From NCBI GenBank assembly GCA_020744425.1, contig JAGMUV010000001.1, positions 6,076,001 through 6,140,000 of the forward strand: a DNA stretch of 64,000 nt. The letters run 5' to 3'. Position 1 is the first letter of the stretch, and each line of letters starts with the position of its first letter. Made by a program: the position numbers and the translations under genes. The notes below the pieces were generated by a model. The model was not told the DNA's origin. It saw only the letters and a list, made by a program, of their open reading frames with translations, and did no database searches. This DNA is from Dactylonectria macrodidyma (Eukaryota; Ascomycota; Sordariomycetes; Hypocreales; Nectriaceae). Positions 1-12,664 of the stretch are shown here, in pieces.

Positions 1-2
1 TC

Positions 3-1509
3 CTGCCCCCTCTGTACCTGAGTTCCAAGGCTAGCGGAGGTTGGATCTTGACCATCTTCATTGCCCTCCTCATTGATCTCCCGTTACTCGCCGCTTACTG
101 GCTGGTCGTCTCTGCCATCAGCCCCCGCAAGACCGAAAAGGCCCGCTTGCCCGGCCGCCCGATCGAATACTATCTCGATTTCAAGAAAGACTCGGACCGT
201 CTTAAATACCGTGGCCGCAACAAGATTCCTCTGGAGACATTTCATGAAATGTACTTTGATGGCGACGTTGACTTTAAAGGAGATCCTCTTGAGGTCATGG
301 AGTACCGACATGACTGGGCTAGTTTTCGGTTCACGATCGGTCTCATCAAGTTCTTTCTCTTTGGCATGATGCCCGAGGTGATTATGCACACCCGATCTCA
401 AGGTAAGAATCGGCCATATTCATGCATCTGGATAGCAATTGGCTGACACAACTTAGACGAGGAGCAGGTCCGTGACCACTATGACCGCGGCGACGATTTC
501 TACGCTTGGTTCCTCGGCCCCAGAATGATCTATACGTCTGGTCTTATCTCAGATGTCAACCGCGAAGAAACCCTCGAGGAGCTCCAAGACAACAAGCTGA
601 CGGTTGTATGCGAGAAAATCGGCCTGAAGAAAGGTGACACCATGCTGGACATTGGCTGCGGTTGGGGCACCCTCGCTCGTTTCGCTAGCGAGAACTACGG
701 CGCCCACGTCACCGGTGTCACACTCGGTCGAAACCAAACTGCCTGGGGAAACAGTGCTCTGGCCAAGGTTGGTATCCCAGAGAACCAAAGCAAGATCCTC
801 TGCATGGACTATCGCGACATTCCTGTTTCCAAGGGTAACCAGGGTGGGTATAAGAAGATTACCAGCCTGGAAATGTCTGAGCACGTCGGTATCCGCCATT
901 TCTCATCCTTCCTTGAACAGATCAACCACCTGCTGGACGACGACGGTGTCTTTTTCTTGCAATATTCCGGGCTGCGCAAGTCGTGGCAATACGAAGACTT
1001 GATCTGGGGCCTGTTTATGAACAAATACATCTTTCCCGGCGCCGACGCATCGACTCCGCTGGGCTGGGTCATTGACAAGGCCGAGGCTGCTGGTTTTGAA
1101 GTGAAACAAGTCGATACTATCGGCGTCCACTACTCTGCCACGTTGTGGAAATGGTATCGCAACTGGCTGGGCAACCGTGACAAGGTCGTGGCCAAGTATG
1201 GGGAACGGTGGTATCGCGTAAGTCACGAGTCATTTGAACGAGACGCCATGAGGCTGCGTCTGGAGAGTTTCAACTAACATTGGGATATAGATTTGGACAT
1301 ACTTCCTCTCTTACTCGACCATCACCTCACGTCAAGGCGGAGCCACTTGTTTCCAGATTACGTTGGTCAAGAACATAAACTCTACCCACCGAATTGAGGG
1401 TGTGCCTACTCAATTCGCTCTCTCGGGTGCTTTGGACCACAGCGCGGCCGACTTGAAAGCCTGGGCTGCCAAGAACAACGTGTCCCGACCCTCGGATTAC
1501 CTCTCTTGA
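3..1509 (+). CDS. Sphingolipid C9-methyltransferase (5'-truncated by window edge)
   Basis: SAM-dependent methyltransferase that puts the C9 methyl branch on the sphingoid base of fungal glucosylceramide, acting at the ER/Golgi membrane. Exons 3..402, 457..1217 and 1291..1509 join in phase to 459 residues; the frame is open to the left edge, so roughly the first 50-60 residues lie outside. Visible: an N-terminal hydrophobic segment (IFIALLIDLPLLAAYWLVV), the SAM-binding motif LDIGCGWG, the ITSLEMSEHVG segment of the cyclopropane-fatty-acyl-phospholipid synthase superfamily, and a YFLSYS segment near the C-terminus. The second intron carries a clear CAACTAAC branch point. The membrane segment followed by a CFA-synthase-like domain separates it from bacterial cyclopropane synthases. 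Family assignment is from remembered motif content and is strong; enzyme specificity is inferred from the family. Confidence 0.9.
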
Positions 1510-1804
1510 GAAAAGGGGGGCCACGAAGCACCACAACGGCCGAGTTCCTAACCGTACCGAAGGGCAAGATTAAGCCAGACGTGGGTGCCGAGGTCGTTAA
1601 CGGCCTATCATATGCTCGGTTATATTCGTGGGTTATTTCAACAACAGCCATGAGACATAGCCCAAATCTGGCATTCAACCTGCCGAGGGGATCCTGCAGC
1701 AAAGGGTTCAAAGTCTTGGTTTTGAAGATATTATAACCTAGAAAGTATGAAAATCTTGTTTTACACAACTGTACGATGAATCCTTTTTTCGCTCTGCCAT
1801 ACTA

Positions 1805-3446
1805 TCATGCTTTCCAACCACCAATTTTCTTCGTCTTTGACATTCTAGCCCCCACAAAGCAGCCCATCCCCAGTAGCAATGAAACACCCGAAAACCCTTG
1901 TGCACCATAGTATTTCCCATCCATGGCTGTAATAATTGCACCTTGGATAGGAGGTCCCGTCAGTACTGCGAAGCTCACTATGGTCAAAATCATCCCAATG
2001 CGGATTCCTGCTTTGCCCAAATCTGTCGTCAACGAACTGAGTCCAGCGGGAAACAGACTTTGGATGCCGCCGCCGAAGATCCCGTAGAATGTTGTCCACA
2101 CCCACAGGCCCGTTGGAGTATCGACTGCAACCCAGCAGAGTGACAGCAGGCCCGCGACGAAAGAGACGGGTATGAAGACGTTGATGGGACCAAAGCGGTC
2201 GGCGATGTAGTTGGGTACTGTGCGACCAATGATGCCCATGCCGTTGAGCAAAATCAGCAAGTTGAGTGACCCAATTGAACTGAAAGCCGGATCAACTGCC
2301 TCGCGAGAAAAGGACGCCAGGAAGTAGAAGGCACAATAGACTCCCCACAAGGACTATGGTTTAACAATTAGTTACAAGTTTGATGATAGATTACATATTG
2401 AATGGCATGTGAGTTTGAGAGTTGCGGTAGATGGATGCTGCTTACCAGAAAGGCCCCGGCAGCGTACAAACTGTATGCTGGGTCTTTGAAGGCTGCCCAG
2501 TCAATCAAAGCACCGGTCTCTCGCGGAGGAATCCTCGGCTTGATAATGAGAAAGCAAACAACGAGATTTGCAAATAGAATGAAACCAATGGCACGCATTG
2601 TCCACGGGAAGCCCGCCGATGGCAACAATTGACGCGCCATAATGGGAAAGACAACGCCTCCTGTTACGCTTCCACAAGCACCAATACCAATGGCTATCGA
2701 GCGCTTGGTGCTAAAGTAGGTCGAGAGGATAGTGAGTGTCGGAGTGAAGATACATCCGTTGCCGATGCCTATGCAAATACCGTGCGAGAGGAGAAGCTGC
2801 CAGTATGTCGTGGCAACCGAGGCTGTGAAGATGCCGACGAGCTGGAAGATGCAGCCGGCGAGGAAGACTAGTCGAAAGTAGCCGGCATCGGTAACACGGC
2901 CTGCAAACGTGCCAACAAAGAAGAGCAGGAATGTCTGCATAGATCCGATCCATGAGATGTCCGATGGTTGGCGGCCAAGGGAGGTGGTGTAGTAAGCCTG
3001 GAAGACGCCGAACGAATTCACGAAGCCCCACGAGTTCATGACAACCAGGTGGCAACCAAGGACTAGTGTGTTACGATTGTCAGGACAAGGCTCAAATAGA
3101 TGGGTAATTTACTAGCCGCGGGACACCCAATCGAATATCAGAATCGTTTCTTACCTTGTAGCCAAGCTTGGAGTCCACCATCGGGAGGCGGCCCGGGTTG
3201 GATCGTTGAGCTCACGCGGCTGAGGCTGCGTCGAATAACTCCTCCAAACGATACGTCGTGTGTATGCGACTCGGATCGGTCACAAGGAGTGGGCGGAGAC
3301 TCATCCTGTGGTGCAATACTGTTTTGCTCGCTCCCGTACCCCAAACTCGACCTCGGCTCATCGCCACCCCATTGTGTCGCTGCAGTTTCCTTCTCGATGT
3401 CTCGGACTCGGTCTTGCCGCTGGGTTTCAATTGAGCCTCGAGACAT
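1805..3446 (-). CDS. MFS monocarboxylate-transporter-like permease
   Basis: Exons complement(3155..3446), (2446..3062) and (1805..2353) join in phase to 485 residues with about 12 membrane segments. The hallmark of the fungal MCT-like branch (SLC16-like, Mch/Esbp6 relatives) is PPPDGGLQAW just before TM1, followed after the first intron by LVVMNSWGFVNSFGVFQ and SWIGSMQTFLLF. The hydrophilic N-terminal ~75 residues are cytosolic. The open frame extends to about 3530 but has no ATG there; the first in-frame ATG is at 3446, with A at -3, so that start is used. Substrate is unknown: family members carry monocarboxylates, riboflavin or metabolite-cluster products. No biosynthetic cluster surrounds it. 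Confidence 0.9.
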
Positions 3447-4896
3447 CCTGGAACAGCCACGTGAAGCGATGGTGTCAATACGCAGGATTGTGACGAGCTG
3501 GGGAGACACTGGACAATGAACCCCAAACAATATTTATTTCTTGAGATTATGGAAATGGCAGAGTCACAGCTGACCAATTTCTTTTGGCACTAGCCTAGAA
3601 GATCGGCAAACGACTCCGAATCGGACCAAGATAAAAAAAAAATGGGTGTGTTAGCTTCGCGCCCTTTGGTGACACGCTCTCTTTTTTCCACCTTCATTGA
3701 GACCAATCCTGTGGGGGCAATCATACGTAGGGAGCACCAGCTAACTGGCTTATCTAGCCTGCGATACAAGTCTTGGCAGGCCCATTTCTACAGCAACTTA
3801 TTCCGATACCCATCTCAGGTTACTACGCGATGGCTCCATCAACTAGCTCCAGTCTGAGTTAATTCACTCCATAACAGTGCTTTGACGCAGCCATTGAAAC
3901 AAACTTGGCAGCAATTTTAATTATTTTATAAGAGAATTGCGGTTGGCCTGCGAGAGCCCGTCAAAGCCTTGCTCGCCGAGATTCTCTGCGACGGTGGCAG
4001 TTCAATGGTTGAGAGCTCGCCTCCACACCGAGCATCCACGAACCGGCTTTAACCCGGCCCTAACCTTGGACGCAACAATGACGATGACAAGAATCGCAAT
4101 TGTCCAATGACAACAAGTTGAAATCGACCTTGTGACTAAAATGACCTCGGCTACACGTCTTCAACCCCGACGGAGTGCTCTCCGCAACGAGAGACGCAAG
4201 CTTGGATTTGTCAGCGCCCATGTCAAAAGAATTGAAGAGCCTTTGATCAGTAATCGAGCTCTTGCTCAGGTTGCGGAGACTAGTAGGGAACGACATTGTG
4301 CAACCCCAGGCCACATGTCATCCTTAGGGAGCAACCGTACGACGACTCATCCAAACACCGGCGCAAAAATCCGGCAAATGGGGCATGTGAGTGTATCCCG
4401 AATACGGAGGACCCTTCGGCAAAATGACATACAAGGGCCGAGTGCGAAGGGACTACACATTAGCGAAGGACAAAGAGTGGGACGCTCCACTCACGAGAAG
4501 ATGATTACGATTACGAGCCCCGTTGGAATCCGGAGTGAAAGACAGAGTGCGAAGAGTAAATGGACAGAGAATGGAGTAATCGGCGAGAGCGCAAGTCAAA
4601 GATTCAATTGCGTTCTTCAACGAATCATCAAACAGACACGAGTCGTTTAGAACAGGATAATACTACTAGTTTCCTGCTATGTCAACTAGTCGTCTCTTTC
4701 ATTACATGGGCACAACTTAGTTCCTGAATCTCCAAGGACAACGGAACCCGCGCGATGCGGCTCGGAGCCCCGCCATGCCCGTCGTCAGCAATGTCAGCAT
4801 CGACCCAGACGGAAAGCCAAGTCCCGTATAATGCCAAGAGTGTTGAATACAAGCATTGAACATGGTACTCAACGTGGTACTCAACATCATATTTAA
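3447..4896. other. Divergent intergenic region, no supported gene
   Basis: Holds the upstream regions of the MFS gene (leftward) and ERG2 (rightward). A 172-codon open frame on the plus strand (about 4132-4650) has no family resemblance and a composition like its surroundings. A short direct repeat GTACTCAAC occurs twice at about 4864-4885, immediately before ERG2. Confidence 0.6.
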
Positions 4897-5707
4897 ATGC
4901 CATATTCAAACAGAATTTTCCGTGTGATCAACTCATTCATTCTTTCGGCGCTCTTCCTCCTCATAGTCCTGCTTCTAATCATGACACCCCTCATATCTTC
5001 TATTGCCCAGAGTGGCTGGTTGGTCCGCATTGTTGCGTTGCTTGCAGCTCTCACGCCAATTTGGTACGTGCTTGAGCAGAACTTGGATCGGTTCTCCATC
5101 TTCGACGCCGAACATCTCCACGACCTGTCGAAACGCGCAGTTGCCCAGCATGGGAACGACACCAGGGCCATAGCAGAATACATTGTCACAGAACTAAATG
5201 AAGTGGTCCCCAATAGCATGAACCTGGATGAGGAATGGGTCTTCAACAATGCTGGCGGTGCAATGGGTGCTATGTGGATTCTACATGCGAGTAAGTTACC
5301 CACATCCTTGCGCCACAAGACAGAACTGACAACTCGGGATAGGTATCACAGAATATCTCATCATCTTCGGCAGCGCTGTAGGCACAGAGGGACACAGCGG
5401 TCGCCACACTGCTACCGACTACTTCAACATCCTGGCCGGCACTCAACTCGCCTTCGTACCGGGTCAGTATGAGCCCGAGGTCTACCCTCCCGGAAGCCTC
5501 CATATCATGTACCGTGGCGAGGTCAAGCAGTACAAGATGCCCGAAGGCTGCTTTGCGCTGGAGTATGCCCGCGGTTGGATCCCGCCCATGCTGTTCTTTG
5601 GATTTGCCGATACCTTTACAAGCACCCTTGATTTCATTACTCTATGGAGAACTGTGTGGATTACTGGACGCCTGATGGTTGGAAATCTATTGACTGGAAA
5701 GCTTTAG
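4897..5707 (+). CDS. ERG2: C-8 sterol isomerase (ERG2 / sigma-1 receptor family)
   Basis: Converts delta-8 to delta-7 sterols in ergosterol synthesis, at the ER membrane. Exons 4897..5290 and 5343..5707 join in phase to 252 residues, close to filamentous-fungal ERG2 length. Visible: one N-terminal membrane anchor rich in Leu/Ile (about residues 10-55), then highly conserved ERG2 blocks EEWVFNNAGGAMGAM, HASITEYLIIFG, GTEGHSGRHTATDY, VYPPGSLH, MPEGCFALEYARGWIPPM and FADTFTSTLDF. The acidic and histidine residues of the family active site (HASITEYL, GTEGHSGRH) are present. It is the target class of morpholine fungicides. Whether this is the only copy in the genome cannot be judged here. Confidence 0.96.
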
Positions 5708-6809
5708 AAGGTCTTTGGCTTTACTGCTCTTCGTCCCCAGAGTCAATTATCGCAAGGGTAGTCCATCCTGTACTAAAATTTCAACATAGAGAACAAAAGT
5801 TGGTCTCCAAGCGTATTAAAGGCCGGGGTGGGTCATTGAGTTGGAGTGCCATTCTCCGGCCTCCAATTGTCTCCAAATAACCAGACTTACTTTTAAGACT
5901 TTCTTTACCAACGAACCGTCCTCACGGGGCGAGTTCGTCTTGTGCCTCTCAACGGATGACGAAAATTACCAAATACTTCTGGTCGAACTGTGTCAACTGC
6001 TTCAGGAATTCGATGGGTTGAATGCTTGGGTCTACCCTCAACAATTTTTGTGACCCGCCGTGAATGAGCAACCAGTTGACCAGCAAAATTGAGAAGATAT
6101 TAAATTTAAGCGTGTTAGGCAATGTTAGCAGCTCATGATCTCCCACCACGCCGAACTTAGTTGCTATATTCTTCCAACATTGCGCAAGTACGCGCTTCTT
6201 TTTCTGTCCCACATAGGAGACGATTGTTACTTAACAAACCCCAGTATAGAACTGTTTCGCTCGATTGAGTGGAGTGATGGTGTTTGCTAGTCGATTGGCT
6301 GTTTTTCTTTCGAAGACGGTGTTGTGTTACCATATAACCTGCGTCAGAGAATGATAGAATGTCTGAAACTCCTAGCCGTCCCCGCTTGCTTTAATAGCAT
6401 GTCGATGTATTCCCTAGAAAACCGGTATGCTATGAAATGATAGAACTTCATACCTTTCCTCTGAGTCTCCTCGGGTGTGTGTCAGAACAGACTGGGGACG
6501 GAAAACTGCTGAGTGAATTCTAAGCCACTATCTTTCAACAAGTCATTCTATTTCATTATATTGTAGCCATATTATCCTCGCTTAGTTCCTAGTGCAGTAT
6601 AATCGACAGCTCCAAACTCGCCGTAGGTAGTCGGTTCATCTGTGCCAGCTTGCGGCGGGTCTGCTATCCTCATAATGTGTGTCTCACAACCTCTTCTCAC
6701 GCTGCAGCACAACTGCAGACGCTTTCCAAAAGCGCCGCGCAGTTGAGACATATGTAGCACATTTACATCAATCCCAATGGCTCAATAAATTCCTCCCAGC
6801 TTTGAGGGC
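5708..6809. other. Convergent 3' intergenic region, nothing recognised
   Basis: Lies between the 3' ends of ERG2 and the Ser/Thr-rich protein gene. Only short, unrelated open frames are present, none with an ATG and family-like sequence. No repeat or RNA gene recognised. Confidence 0.6.
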
Positions 6810-9622
6810 TTATGGAGAAGTAGCATTCCCTGACCAATCGACCAAATACTTCAAACATCCTGCGTAGATATATCCTGCGTTACTATCCTTTTTTTCCGCA
6901 CCTAAGACTGATGTTAACACTTGATTACTTCTAAAGTTGCCAAGTTTATTCAACTTACACCAATGGAATGTTGCATTCAAAAGTCTAGGACAGGTGAATA
7001 GTCTTCCCTCTCTTATCGGTCGATATACTGATTGGCTCTCGTCAGTAGTGACACAGCCATCATCCCATGACACAGAAAGCCAGAACGAAGGACTTTCTGG
7101 ATTTCCCACGATGTGCTTTATCGGGCTATCACTAGCGCCAATGGCTGTGTTATTGTGTTCTGCGCACCACTCCTCAGCAGTCGGTGTAATAAATTGAGAC
7201 CAAAAGGATGGAGTTGCACGCAAGTCGGTCTGGTTGTTGCAAAACCCATCCGATATCTTCAGAGGCCTCTCTGTGGCTGCCGGCTCAGACGATGTCGGAT
7301 TTCCCGTTGAAGTCGCTGAAGTCGTGGCAGACGTGGTTGTGGTTGTTTCCGCTACCCCTTTTTCAACTTTATACTTGTAGGTACCGCAGCCGACGTCCAC
7401 GCTGCCCTCTTGGTAGATGCCTTGATCGCCTGAAAGGGCGCAGGATGCAGCTAACTGGTCCATGGAGCCGGAGCAATCCTCTGTACATTCTGTCTCGTCG
7501 TTTGCACCAGTCCATTCAAAGCTGATGGTTGAGCCACCGCACTGAGCTGCCCGTGGCAAGAGCCTTCGCGTCGATACAAACCTTCGTTTGCTCGTTGATC
7601 CGCCGTCATTGGTGAGGTTGACAGCCAGTTCCTTATCTTCATCATTGTCGACTTGGAGGCAAAACGTGGGAAAGAGGCTCGTGAAGCACGTATAGTCAAG
7701 ACCGCTTCGATCACCACGACACTCTGGGGCAATGGTAACTTCGTCGTCTTCGGCAAGCGGCAAATCATTCTCTTCAAAGAAATCGCGGAACCACTCCACG
7801 GTCTCTTCGTCGGGATCTGCGCCGGCGTCATCATTTGTCGGGACATAAGAATTATCCTGCCAATTGAAGCGTTCATCAACTACCATAGTAGGCGAGATTA
7901 CTTCGGTCGTGGTGCTTTGTTGGCCTGTCATGCAAGCAGAGGTAGGGAGACATGTCCCGATGATGGTCTTACTGTATTCGGTGCCTAGCCAAGTGTATGA
8001 GGCTGTTTTGGTGCATTCCGGTGGTTCCGTAGCTGTACATTCGGAAGATGTCGTTGAAGTTGGCTCCTCGGTTGAGGTTGGCTCTCTAGTTGAGGAAGGT
8101 GAGGGCTCATCGTCTGGATCATCGGGATCTTCACCAGGTGATCCACCACCTGAACCACTGTTGGGATCGGGATTCGTATTTGGAGGCCCCGGGAAGACTG
8201 TGGGTAAAGATCCCTTGGGAACCCAAATCCACCCTCCAGGCCAGATGACAATGACATTATTGTCGTCATCAGTTGTCGTTGTAACTCTGGTGACGCTAGT
8301 GTAGTCGGGATCTTTGGTTGGAGCATACGTAACCACAGCGTCGTCAGTGCCCGTGATGATTGTCTCGAGTCCGCCGGTTTCTGTTGGTTGGCCAGAGAAT
8401 TGAGTCGTTCCTGAGTGCTCCCCGCCGGCAGCAGAAGTCTCCAGCAAATTTGTAGCAGTACTTGATACTTCCACTGGGATCTCGGTGACTGATGAAGTTC
8501 CCGGCGTGTTCCCAGTCACATCAGTTCCCGTTGACCGAGTGGTATCTGTTTCTGCAGGTGTACCTGTCGAGATACCCGTACCTGCGGAACTGTCTATCAG
8601 GGCGCCTGTAGCTCGTGACGTTTGCGTTGGCTTCTCGCTACCCGTCAAGTCATCAGTAGGAATGTCAGAAGTTGCCCTGGGTGTAACTGATTGACTTTCA
8701 GTTCCGTGTGGAGTTCCAGTTGGTAGGCGAGTGTTGATTGATGTCTCCGTTGGAACGCCACTCAAGCTCGCCCTGTCTGACTCTCCAGGTGCCTCTGAGG
8801 CCCCATGGGATGCTCCCACAGTGTTTCTCGTGCGGCTTGAGAAGTCTGTGCGGCTCCGAGTTGCCGTATCTTCATTTGCGAGAGCGTCCGAGCTGGTTCC
8901 AGTCCTCGTAGCATCTGTAGACCCAGTGCGCGCGTCAGCTAGGCTTCCAGTTTGGATTCCTGTCCCCGTTGGCTCCAAAGAGTCGGCGAATGTGCCTGTG
9001 GGGTTCGAGGTCCCTGAAACCATGGTCTCGGGGTCCTGAGAGTTTGCCACAGAACTCTCTATAGTTTCGGATAGTCCAGTAGAGGAACCGACTGGTGTGA
9101 CTGTAGATGTCTCCGCAGGATTTGAATGACCCTCGATCGTGGTTGTGGCTGAGCTCAGAGGACCGACTGTTGTCTCCGTAAGGATGGCGGAGGACAGCGA
9201 AGGTGGCACAGGGGTGGTGGCCGGTATCTTTGTAGATATCGCCGTACCTGTGACAAAAATGATGATTAGTTTAGTGCGAGTCTACTCGGATGGGCTAGTC
9301 TCTCACTGAAAGTAGCTGAAGAATCTGAAGGTACCCCCACCGTAGAATCTGGTGCGTTGACCGAGCTTTCATCTGGTGTCTTCACAGGAACTCCAACAAC
9401 AACAGAGTGGTCATTTGAAAGCAGAGAAGATTCAGAAAAGAGAGAATCCGTCGTGGATAACTCGGTACCAGCGGGTTTACAGGGAGATATCTTGGAGGTA
9501 AGGGTCTGTACCGCAGAGGAACTCGGTTGATTGGTGTAGGGCGCAGGACTGGCTTCCGCGACTGGGGAAAGAGGCCATAGTAGGGGCATGAAAAGGAAGC
9601 CAAGCTTCCAGAGCGGGTACAT
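6810..9622 (-). CDS. Secreted Ser/Thr-rich (mucin-like) protein with Cys-rich C-terminal region
   Basis: Exons complement(9307..9622) and (6810..9247) join in phase to 917 residues. Starts with a signal peptide (MYPLWKLGFLFMPLLWPL, then a small-residue cleavage region). Residues ~25-400 are a low-complexity Thr/Ser/Gly tract of degenerate ETSxxTG/TGT repeats, as in heavily O-glycosylated wall proteins. A centre with WPGGWIWVPKG and Pro/Asn/Gly/Asp-rich linkers precedes paired Cys segments (CTATEPPECTKTASYTW) and an acidic DDEV/DEDKEL region. A dibasic STSKRR site and later LLPRAA could be proprotein-processing points. The C-terminal ~300 residues are Cys-rich without a family I can name; similar Cys-rich tails occur on some fungal GH18 chitinases, but no GH18 catalytic motif is present. 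No GPI signal. Role inferred only as cell-wall or extracellular. Confidence 0.8.
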
Positions 9623-11067
9623 AATAAGAGATGGTCTGAGAAGATATGAGAAAGAGAAGGAAATGATAATACAAGGCGATCGATGCCGTGGATAAGAGAG
9701 CGGCAGTGGGATGAGGTAGGAGGGAGAAGGAGACGCGGTAGGTTTGAAGCAGCACCTAAATAACAACGTACCGCGCGGCCATACAACTTGCTGCTCGATT
9801 ACAAAACGATCTCCTCTTTCGGCCAGCGAGAGAGTTGGTTAGAGCCAAGACAAGCTATTCCTGGTCGTCCAATACCCGTACATAATACGTGCCAAGCCAA
9901 CAAAATGAATTAAACGCCGGAAGGGATCTCACTTGCATGATCCTTCTTGGGGGTAGGTAGGCTCATTGGTTATGTCGACAATAAGGGTTCCACTTCTGTC
10001 TTGACTCTATTGCTGTGCCTTGTCCCAATTTTTACCGTGCATGACGCAGGGGTTGGGATTGGTGGTGTTGGCGCGGGCGGCTCTAGAGGCCATCAGCTGC
10101 GCCTACTGAAGACCTGAGCTTGGCTTACTTCACATAACTTTAGAATATCTAGATGCGATCGCTTTGTATTAGATGAAATCCCGGGGTTTTTACTCGTACC
10201 AGTCCGTCTCTTCCTCTTTGATCCCAAAATCTACCTACACTTGTATGGCGAATCTTCACCATTCAACACATTGGGCTCCACAACTTTGGGCTGTGTAGGT
10301 TAATGAGAGATCAACACGCACAACCAACAGCATTTACTAATTCAGGTCGCGGTAAGGCCATCGGTTAGCAACGCAACCAATAGCGGGAATGACTCTGAAA
10401 CGACCAGGATCCAGTTAAGCCGAAAGTACCAACAAGTGCATGCGCCATGTGCACAGAAAATTCTAACCGAGACCTGCTCCCACGTAGAGTAGAACAAACG
10501 GACCCTAACATTGCCGCGTTGGTCATCGAGATCAGAACACCTTATCCTGAATGTTGAGTCAGAGGTTTCATCTACCCACATAGGCGGTTAATCAAGCGCG
10601 TTGTTTCGTGCTGCGGTTTCCCTCACCCCATCATATTGCAAGGCGCACGATCCTGTCTGTTGGTTGAGGGGCTGAAAGCTCAGCGGCTACTGACCTAGTG
10701 CCACATGAGCGACTCTGGAAAAGAGATTTCACCAATTCATGGCTGTGATTACCCTATTCTGATATTAACAGCATGATCGAAGATGAGAGGTTAGCGCCAC
10801 ACATTGCACGGCAATGTACAGCACGCCACTTGTCCCTGCGGCTAGTTCAGCTACGACCAAAAACCACTCTTCCTTTTCCGTTGTGATATTGTATGTTGGC
10901 TGCCTTTATTTTTCACGTAATTACACTACTTGAAACCGCCGCCGGTACATGTCTGACCTTATATTTGCCCTTCCCCCTTCGTCTCTTCTCGTTCCATCAA
11001 AGTATCTACTCAACATTCAGCCGTCGGTTACCTCGTCGTCTTTTACTTGCTCCTTTCTAGCCCAATC
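9623..11067. other. Divergent promoter region, no supported gene
   Basis: Upstream sequence of the mucin-like gene (leftward) and the metalloprotease-like gene (rightward). Pyrimidine-rich leader stretches flank both starts. The largest open frame (about 10342-10581, minus) shows no recognisable protein character. Confidence 0.6.
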
Positions 11068-12514
11068 ATGCGTCTCCTTCACATGTCCTGGATACTTGCC
11101 AGTCTTTTCCTTGCACCCGCCAATGCTGCTGACGACACACCAGATTCCAACACTCCCGCCCAACCCCTCATGATTGGAACATGGACCATCGATCAAAGCT
11201 GCGAACCACATTTTGATTTTCTTCAACAGGCCTTTGATGACGCTAGGATTCTTGCTGAAAGCGCGCAGGCCACCCTCGAAGGCGCGCTGCAACCCCGACC
11301 AAAGAATGGCAAGGGAATCATCAAGAACTGGGACCGCGTCGCAAAAGCAATAAAGGTTATTTTTAGCTTCCTCCCGGACGCCAAGAATGGAAATCAAAGG
11401 ACCGAGGAGCACTGGGAAAATGTCTTTCGTAAGTTTGTGTGACGTGCATCACAGCAGTCCCTGGCAACCGCAAGCATATTGACTAATCCTCATAGGGGTA
11501 TTTGACCGTATGGTCTCAGGGCTTCAAGCTACAGAGACAATTCGGTTTGGAAACCTTGACCCCATTATAGTATGCAACGACGCGTGCTGGAATTGGTTTG
11601 ATGCTAGCGCGATCGACCCTACACTTCCAGCCGACGTCACCGAGGACAACAAGATGGAGCAACGATACCCTGACAGATTCAAGGATAACAAATATGTTGG
11701 GGCATATTATTGGAATGGTCGATGGGACTGGCGAGGCCAAAAATACGCTGCCATACCTGCTACATCATGCGGCCCTGACAGCACCACTCTCGCCGAAACC
11801 TCCCCAGGACTCGGCATGATCCAACTCTGTGAGCGGTTGTTTAGCGAAGACTATAAGAAGCGCAAAACGGTACCTGCACTCCAAACCATCGACATAGGTC
11901 ATAGCCTGCGCGATCTCTACGATGTCGCTGCCACTCTTGTACATGAGTTTGCTCACTGGTATGGCACAAAAGAGGGTGAAGGCCCTGATGGCGCTTTGGA
12001 GTTTTGTAAGTGAACATCTTTATCATTCTTCACATCTTGGTACATCTCGCTTACGAATCAAGTGCCTGATCATATGTGTCGAAATGACGAGGGCAAGTTC
12101 ATCTACAAGAATATTAACACAGGAGCGGAAGTCCCCAAGTCCAAGAAGCTTAAAAAACCTGCCGAAAAGGGGTTGAAGGAAAAGGTGACTTGTAAGTATC
12201 ATCTCGCGCTTCTTGTTTGCTCCCCCAGTGAGATGCCTCAGATGTAATAATCAACCGGTTCAACTAATGTAAGCCCAGACGGCTTCAAATGTCTTCAGAA
12301 CTTGTCTAAGTTCGGGGGACCTAAGGAATCTACCAACACAGCAGAGGCATATGCGTTTTTTTCCATGATGGCGTAAGACTCCGCTAGTTCTTTGAAGTAC
12401 CGTATCATTTCCCTGCTAACATGAGCATGCTCACGTAGATACTTGAAGAAGTGGGACTGGTCTGAAGATGCAAAAGCGAGGGGAGTCAAATACGAGCAGC
12501 ACCCGCCCTCATAA
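11068..12514 (+). CDS. Secreted HExxH zinc-metalloprotease-like protein
   Basis: Five exons (11068..11428, 11496..12005, 12063..12191, 12279..12372, 12439..12514) close in phase at 389 residues. Signal peptide MRLLHMSWILASLFLAPANA. The zinc motif HEFAHWYG places catalytic H270, E271 and H274, with DLYDVAATLV before it, the usual helix of a metzincin/aspzincin-like enzyme. Cysteines at CNDACWNW, CGPD, CERL, CRND and CLQN suggest a disulphide-bonded exoprotein. The tail TAEAYAFFSMMAYLKKWDW resembles the closing helix of deuterolysin-type (M35) enzymes (NADxYAYFA). A third zinc ligand cannot be fixed by eye: candidates lie downstream of H274. The last intron (12373..12438, GCTAAC branch point) is optional: reading through it gives a stop directly after MMA. 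Best guess is a secreted M35-like peptidase or catalytically altered relative. Confidence 0.78.
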
Positions 12515-12664
12515 CACACCGGCCTGTATTTCAGATGTTGGATTTTCCAGGCCGTCTCGATCTTGAATGAGACATTTCAAATGTATGGATGATGATGCAC
12601 ACCATGCCTAAATACCCACAGAGTGGTTTGATCAAGGAATCTAATCCTGCGAGAAGCGACAAAA

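Noticed and set aside
4132..4650. 172-codon frame, plus strand
   Set aside because: Starts without an upstream promoter signal, is Arg/Ser-rich random-like sequence and matches no family I know.
3600..6800. RIP-mutated or AT-rich repeat relics
   Set aside because: Composition is mildly AT-rich in places but without the TpA excess and repeat remnants typical of RIP.
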